Origin: an uncultured Kiloniellales bacterium | Lineage (GTDB): Bacteria; Pseudomonadota; Alphaproteobacteria; Kiloniellales; JAKSDN01 | Length of the DNA stretch: 9,026 bases | Reading direction: 5' to 3' | Assembly (NCBI GenBank): GCA_937974415.1 | Contig: CALJXB010000441.1 | Span: 1-9,026 of the forward strand | Shown: positions 6,439 through 9,026 of the stretch, piece after piece | Position numbering within the stretch: the stretch's first letter is position 1 | Layout of the letters: every line of letters begins with the position of its first letter | The notes under the pieces: model-generated | Database searches by the model: none | The model's input: only the letters and a program-made list of their open reading frames with translations | Told to the model about the DNA's origin: nothing | Position numbers and translations under genes: made by a program

Positions 6439-6909
6439 TCAGCCGGCCGGCCTCTTGGCGGCGGCTTCGTCGACCGGAAAAGCGCCGCAAGTCGCCAGAA
6501 CTCGCTGTTTGATCACGTCCTCAAGGGTGACCGAACGGAGGTAGAGGTACATCTGGTTGCCCAGCTCCTCCCAAAGATCGTGGGTCAGGCAGCGGACCTC
6601 GCTGTTGCGGCACGACAAGGGCTGGTTGGGCGTACAGCGCGTACTGCCGGACGGCTCGTCCACGGCCAAGACGATATCGGCGATCGGCATGTCGCGCGGA
6701 TTGCGGGCCAGCATATAGCCGCCGCCCGGCCCGCGAACGCTCTTGACCAGGTCGTGGCGCCGCAGCTTGGCAAAGAGCTGCTCGAGATAGGACAAGGAGA
6801 TGTCCTGGCGCTCGGCGATGTCATAGAGGGTGACCGGGCCGGGCCGGGCCTGGACTGCCAGGTCCGCCAGCGCCATAACGGCGTACCGGCCTTTTGCGCT
6901 CATTTTCAC
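6439..6909 (-). CDS. iscR: Rrf2-family Fe-S cluster-sensing regulator IscR
   Basis: A 156-residue winged-helix repressor that binds a [2Fe-2S] cluster and lowers transcription of Fe-S assembly genes when clusters are plentiful. The winged helix spans about 1-85: recognition helix SLSYLEQLFAKLRRHDLV (38-55) with Glu43, which in E. coli IscR governs site choice, and wing RGPGGGYML (59-67). The cluster ligands are Cys92, Cys100, Cys107 and His110 (CLTHDLW); E. coli uses Cys92, Cys98, Cys104 and His107, so ligand number and order are kept with slightly wider spacing. The start is GTG at 6907-6909: it gives the canonical length before KGRYAV and places Cys92 and Glu43 at their E. coli positions. 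ATG 6903 is the alternative. It lies 30 nt after cysE and 31 nt before the desulfurase. A type-1 IscR box at the operon promoter indicates autoregulation. Confidence 0.94.
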   Translation of the reverse strand: MKMSAKGRYAVMALADLAVQARPGPVTLYDIAERQDISLSYLEQLFAKLRRHDLVKSVRGPGGGYMLARNPRDMPIADIVLAVDEPSGSTRCTPNQPLSCRNSEVRCLTHDLWEELGNQMYLYLRSVTLEDVIKQRVLATCGAFPVDEAAAKRPAG

Positions 6910-6939
6910 GATCGCCTGCCCCGTCCCTCGGTCAACGTA

Positions 6940-7710
6940 TCAGCATTCCCCTTTCGGGGCATCGCCGGCGGTTCCATCTTCGTCGTCGCCACGCGCCTCC
7001 GGAGCGACAGCTTCGATGCCGTCGCCCCCTCCGGTAGGCGCCTCCAAGGTGTTGACTCGGGCACGCAGGCTCTGGACCTCGTCGAGCAAGCCCTCCAGCG
7101 CCCGCGCCACCGGGTCGGGGATATCGCCGGTCGGCGTGCCGTAGGCAACGAAGCGCTGGTCCTCGGGGCCCGCCTTGCTGGCCTGGACCGTCTTGGCGGG
7201 AATGCCGACCATGGTGACGCACGACGGCACGTCCTTGGTGACAACGGCATTGGCACCGATGCGCGCGCCGCAGCCGACGGTCACGGGCCCCAGCACCTGA
7301 GCGCCGGAGCCGACGATCACGCCGTCTTCCAGGGTCGGGTGACGCTTCTGATCGCGCTGGCTGTCGCTGTCGACGCTGGGCGCCACGCCACCCAGGGTGA
7401 CGCCATGATAAAGTGTCACGTCGTCGCCGATCTCGCTGGTCTCGCCGACCACCACGCCCATGCCGTGGTCGATGAAGAGGCGCCGGCCGATCTTGGCGCC
7501 CGGGTGGATCTCGATTCCCGTGAGCCAGCGGCTCAACTGGGAGATAGCGCGCCCGACCAAGCGCCAGCCGCGCACCCAGAAGGCATGCGATATGCGATAG
7601 AACAGGACCGCCTGGAAGCCGGGATACAGCAGCGCCACCTCGAAGCGATTGCGGGCCGCCGGGTCGCGGGCGATCATGGCATCGATGTCTTCGCGCAGAT
7701 TCTTGAACAT
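6940..7710 (-). CDS. cysE: Serine O-acetyltransferase CysE
   Basis: Transfers acetyl from acetyl-CoA to L-serine, giving O-acetylserine, the committed step of cysteine synthesis. The 256-residue protein has a short N-terminal helical part (1 to about 60, [21 protein letters not shown]) and a left-handed beta-helix of hexapeptide repeats (about 65-170). Catalytic residues fit the family: Asp81-His82 in [13 protein letters not shown] and His124 in KRHPTL. The loop before RHP ([19 protein letters not shown], 108-125) is about six residues longer than in E. coli CysE, where it contacts CoA. An 85-residue tail follows, with a predicted short coiled coil (201-223) and an acidic low-complexity end finishing in Cys256. 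I place the start at ATG 7710 (MFKNLRE); the frame continues to ATG 7725 and TTG 7758, none with a strong ribosome site. First gene of the operon, tying cysteine supply to its consumer, the desulfurase. Confidence 0.93.
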   Translation of the reverse strand: MFKNLREDIDAMIARDPAARNRFEVALLYPGFQAVLFYRISHAFWVRGWRLVGRAISQLSRWLTGIEIHPGAKIGRRLFIDHGMGVVVGETSEIGDDVTLYHGVTLGGVAPSVDSDSQRDQKRHPTLEDGVIVGSGAQVLGPVTVGCGARIGANAVVTKDVPSCVTMVGIPAKTVQASKAGPEDQRFVAYGTPTGDIPDPVARALEGLLDEVQSLRARVNTLEAPTGGGDGIEAVAPEARGDDEDGTAGDAPKGEC

Positions 7711-7800
7711 CTTACGGCCTATCATGCTATGATTGCCGATAGCTTCCGCCTCGTGCAACGCGGGGACGGAGGCTTTTTGTCGGCGAAGCTCTTATCTTTG

Positions 7801-7829
7801 GATATAGTTTGCCGGACTAAATTGGTCAA
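7801..7829 (-). promoter_or_regulatory. Sigma-70-type promoter of the cysE-iscR-desulfurase-fdx operon
   Basis: On the minus strand TTGACC (7824-7829) and TATATC (7801-7806) are separated by exactly 17 bp, close to consensus on all counts. The start point would lie near 7794, giving an untranslated leader of about 84 nt before the cysE ATG at 7710. The leader can fold: AGCTTC (7741-7746) pairs with GAAGCT (7785-7790) and GCCTC (7748-7752) with GAGGC (7769-7773). Confidence 0.72.
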
Positions 7830-7833
7830 GTTT
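7809..7833 (-). promoter_or_regulatory. iscR: Type-1 IscR binding box over the -35/spacer of the cysE operon promoter
   Basis: The 25-bp stretch aligns to the E. coli type-1 IscR consensus ATASYYGACTRWWWYAGTCRRSTAT. The core GACTAAATTGGTC (7815-7827) differs at a single position (A to G), and the right flank AAGT..T also fits; about 20 of 25 positions agree by my count. It covers the -35 hexamer and most of the spacer, the geometry of a repressor site and of the E. coli iscR promoter. With iscR second in the operon, this predicts negative feedback by [2Fe-2S]-IscR. The alignment is read from sequence; binding is inferred. Confidence 0.68.
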
Positions 7834-7846
7834 CGGAAACGGCAGA

Positions 7847-7867
7847 CTTGAGACGAGCTTGAGACGA
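7847..7867. repeat. Tandem 10-bp direct repeat with 11-bp period upstream of the hydrolase gene
   Basis: CTTGAGACGA occurs at 7847-7856 and 7858-7867, one helical turn apart. Each copy contains TTGAGA, a fair -35 hexamer for rightward transcription, but I see no well-spaced -10. It may be an operator or part of the promoter of the gene at 7955. Confidence 0.4.
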
Positions 7868-7954
7868 CTTATGTGGGGGTAATGAGGCCGGTCCCGGCCG
7901 CGCGCGACGTTCTGAGCGCACGCGAATTCGGGCTCGCGATCTGGAAAGTAAGCC

Positions 7955-8620
7955 ATGCCAGAGGTGATTTTCAACGGCCCGGAGGGACGCCTCGAGGGAC
8001 GTTACCAACACAACAACTCGCCCAACGCGCCCATCGCGGTGGTTCTGCATCCGCACCCGCAGCAAGGCGGCACGATGAACAACCGGGTGGTTTATTCGCT
8101 CTATCACGTCTTCGCACGCCAGGGATTCTCGGTGCTGCGGTTCAATTTCCGCGGCGTCGGGCGCTCCCAGGGCAGTTTCGACCGCGGCGAAGGCGAACTG
8201 TCGGACGCCGCCTCGGCGCTCGACTGGCTGCAGACCTTCAATCAGAACGCCAGCGCCTGCTGGGTCGCGGGCTTTTCCTTCGGCGCTTGGATCGGCATGC
8301 AGCTCCTGATGCGCCGGCCCGAGATCAAGGGCTTCATTTCCGTCGCCCCGCCCGCCAACAGCTACGACTTCAGCTTCCTGGCGCCCTGCCCGTCTTCGGG
8401 CCTCATGGTCCATGGCGACAAGGACGAAAGCGTGCCGCTGACCTCGGTGGAAAAGCTGGTCCACAAGCTGCACCATCAGCGCGACATACGGATCGACTAT
8501 CGAATCGTTCCCGGCGCCGACCACTCGTTCCGCGATCACACCGAGGAACTCGCCGCCCACGTGGTCGACTATCTGACCAAGGCCATGAAGGAAGACGCCG
8601 CAGCCGACGCGGCGTCCTAA
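7955..8620 (+). CDS. Small alpha/beta-hydrolase (COG2945-like)
   Basis: A 221-residue cytoplasmic single-domain serine hydrolase. It has VVLHPHPQQGGTMNN (29-43), the oxyanion-side loop typical of this small group, FNFRGVGRSQG (63-73), the nucleophile elbow GFSFGAW (106-112) with Ser108, HGDKDESVP (153-161) with acid Asp157 or Asp155, and GADHSF (187-192) with His190. The triad is intact. Substrate unknown; the group resembles dienelactone hydrolase and human TEX30/KANSL3-like folds. ATG 7955 is preceded by GGAAAG (7943-7948) at good spacing. The gene is divergent from cysE across 244 bp that hold the IscR-box promoter, and convergent with anmK. Placement beside the Fe-S operon may be neighbourhood only; nothing in the protein points to sulfur metabolism. 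Confidence 0.9.
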   Translation: MPEVIFNGPEGRLEGRYQHNNSPNAPIAVVLHPHPQQGGTMNNRVVYSLYHVFARQGFSVLRFNFRGVGRSQGSFDRGEGELSDAASALDWLQTFNQNASACWVAGFSFGAWIGMQLLMRRPEIKGFISVAPPANSYDFSFLAPCPSSGLMVHGDKDESVPLTSVEKLVHKLHHQRDIRIDYRIVPGADHSFRDHTEELAAHVVDYLTKAMKEDAAADAAS

Positions 8621-8626
8621 TGCGGA

Positions 8627-8661
8627 GGCCGGCTAAACGGCCGTCAACTAAGTAACGGCCG
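8627..8661. terminator. Overlapping hairpins between convergent hydrolase and anmK genes
   Basis: CGGCCGT (8638-8644) pairs with ACGGCCG (8655-8661), 7 bp with a 10-nt loop that contains the anmK stop codon. An alternative hairpin GGCCG (8627-8631) / CGGCC (8638-8642) shares the first arm. Neither is followed by a strong U tract (TTTA leftwards), so this is a possible weak bidirectional terminator. Confidence 0.4.
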
Positions 8662-9026
8662 GGAAAAAGCGGCCGCCGCTGACGGGTTCGCGGACGCCGG
8701 TCGTCGAGGGCAGCGAGAGCGCCAGCCCCTGAAGCGCGCGAACCGCGAGATAGGCGAAGGCCTCGGCCTCTACCGCGTCGCCGTTCCAGCCGACCGCCTC
8801 GACCGGCTCGACCGGCGCCCCGAGACGCTCCAACAGCATGGCCATGACGACCGGGTTGTGACGCCCGCCGCCGCACACCAGCCACCGGCCCGGCTCGCCC
8901 GGCAGGTGCGCCTTGGCCCGGGCCACGGCGGCAGCCGTCATAGCCGAGAGGGTCGCCGCCCCGTCGGCCGCCGAGATACCGTTCAAAAGGCTCAGGTCGA
9001 AATCCTCGCGGTCGAGCGACTTGGGT
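8648..9026 (-). CDS. anmK: Anhydro-N-acetylmuramic acid kinase AnmK, C-terminal 125 residues (cut by window edge)
   Basis: AnmK opens the 1,6-anhydro ring of anhydroMurNAc and phosphorylates it to MurNAc-6-phosphate, in cytoplasmic peptidoglycan recycling. The visible C-terminal part, read from the edge, begins PKSLDREDFDLSLLNGISAADG and includes TLSAMTAAAVA, the nucleotide-site motif WLVCGGGRHNP, PVEPVEAVGWNGDAVEAEAFAYLAVRAL and the closing LSLPSTTGVREPVSGGRF, all characteristic of the family in alphaproteobacteria. It ends at TAG 8648-8650, convergent with the hydrolase gene 27 nt away. The N-terminal sugar-binding part is beyond the window. I see no frameshift in this part. Confidence 0.95.
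   Translation of the reverse strand, partial: PKSLDREDFDLSLLNGISAADGAATLSAMTAAAVARAKAHLPGEPGRWLVCGGGRHNPVVMAMLLERLGAPVEPVEAVGWNGDAVEAEAFAYLAVRALQGLALSLPSTTGVREPVSGGRFFPAVT

Noticed and set aside
5442..6512. 356-residue plus-strand open frame antisense to the desulfurase
   Set aside because: No recognisable domain; the opposite strand has the full PLP enzyme with all catalytic residues.
6406..7851. 481-residue plus-strand open frame across iscR and cysE
   Set aside because: Antisense to two conserved genes and their promoter; no domain signal.
7886..7899. GGCCGG-TC-CCGGCC palindrome upstream of the small hydrolase
   Set aside because: Short GC-only palindrome of a kind expected by chance at this base composition.
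7826..8560. 244-residue minus-strand open frame opposite the small hydrolase
   Set aside because: Antisense shadow; the plus strand has an intact catalytic triad and ribosome site.
1..9026. Novel defence system, mobile element, CRISPR array, tRNA or riboswitch
   Set aside because: No repeat-spacer pattern, transposase, integrase, nuclease, toxin pair, cloverleaf or known riboswitch core seen on either strand.

Overview
The window is about 9 kb of GC-rich chromosome, most likely from an alphaproteobacterium of the Rhodospirillales type (inferred from protein flavour and gene order). It holds ten protein genes, two of them cut by the window edges. I see no RNA gene, CRISPR array, insertion sequence or phage gene. 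Most of it is housekeeping metabolism. The less ordinary parts are a variant methyltransferase, a cysteine-repeat exported protein, a large two-part hydrolase, and a well-formed IscR-controlled promoter.

Left part (1-2235): the N-terminus of mnmA (tRNA 2-thiouridylase) runs leftwards from a promoter placed so close that the mRNA may be leaderless. Divergent from it is a two-gene unit: a homocysteine S-methyltransferase family protein with an altered zinc site, then an exported or membrane protein of unknown function with three C-terminal membrane helices.

Middle (2245-4810): a short secreted protein built from cysteine-spaced repeats and, upstream on the same strand, a 460-residue protein with a C-terminal alpha/beta-hydrolase domain. 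A secreted DUF302 protein gene is divergent from the hydrolase. A long inverted repeat and a small hairpin lie between the DUF302 gene and the next operon.

Right-centre (4945-7833): a compact minus-strand operon cysE - iscR - cysteine desulfurase - [2Fe-2S] ferredoxin, with 30-31 nt gaps and a 4-nt stop/start overlap at the end. It joins the committed step of cysteine synthesis, the Fe-S sensing repressor, sulfur mobilisation from cysteine, and an electron donor. Upstream of cysE is a sigma-70-like promoter (TTGACC, 17 bp, TATATC) overlapped by a near-consensus type-1 IscR box, so the operon is probably autoregulated by Fe-S status. MnmA at the left end consumes desulfurase sulfur, so the region has a sulfur-trafficking theme interrupted by the unrelated 420-4810 block.

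Right end (7955-9026): a small alpha/beta hydrolase (COG2945-like), divergent from cysE, then the convergent C-terminal part of anmK (anhydro-N-acetylmuramic acid kinase, peptidoglycan recycling). Because the DNA is GC-rich, many long open frames lie antisense to real genes; these were rejected.
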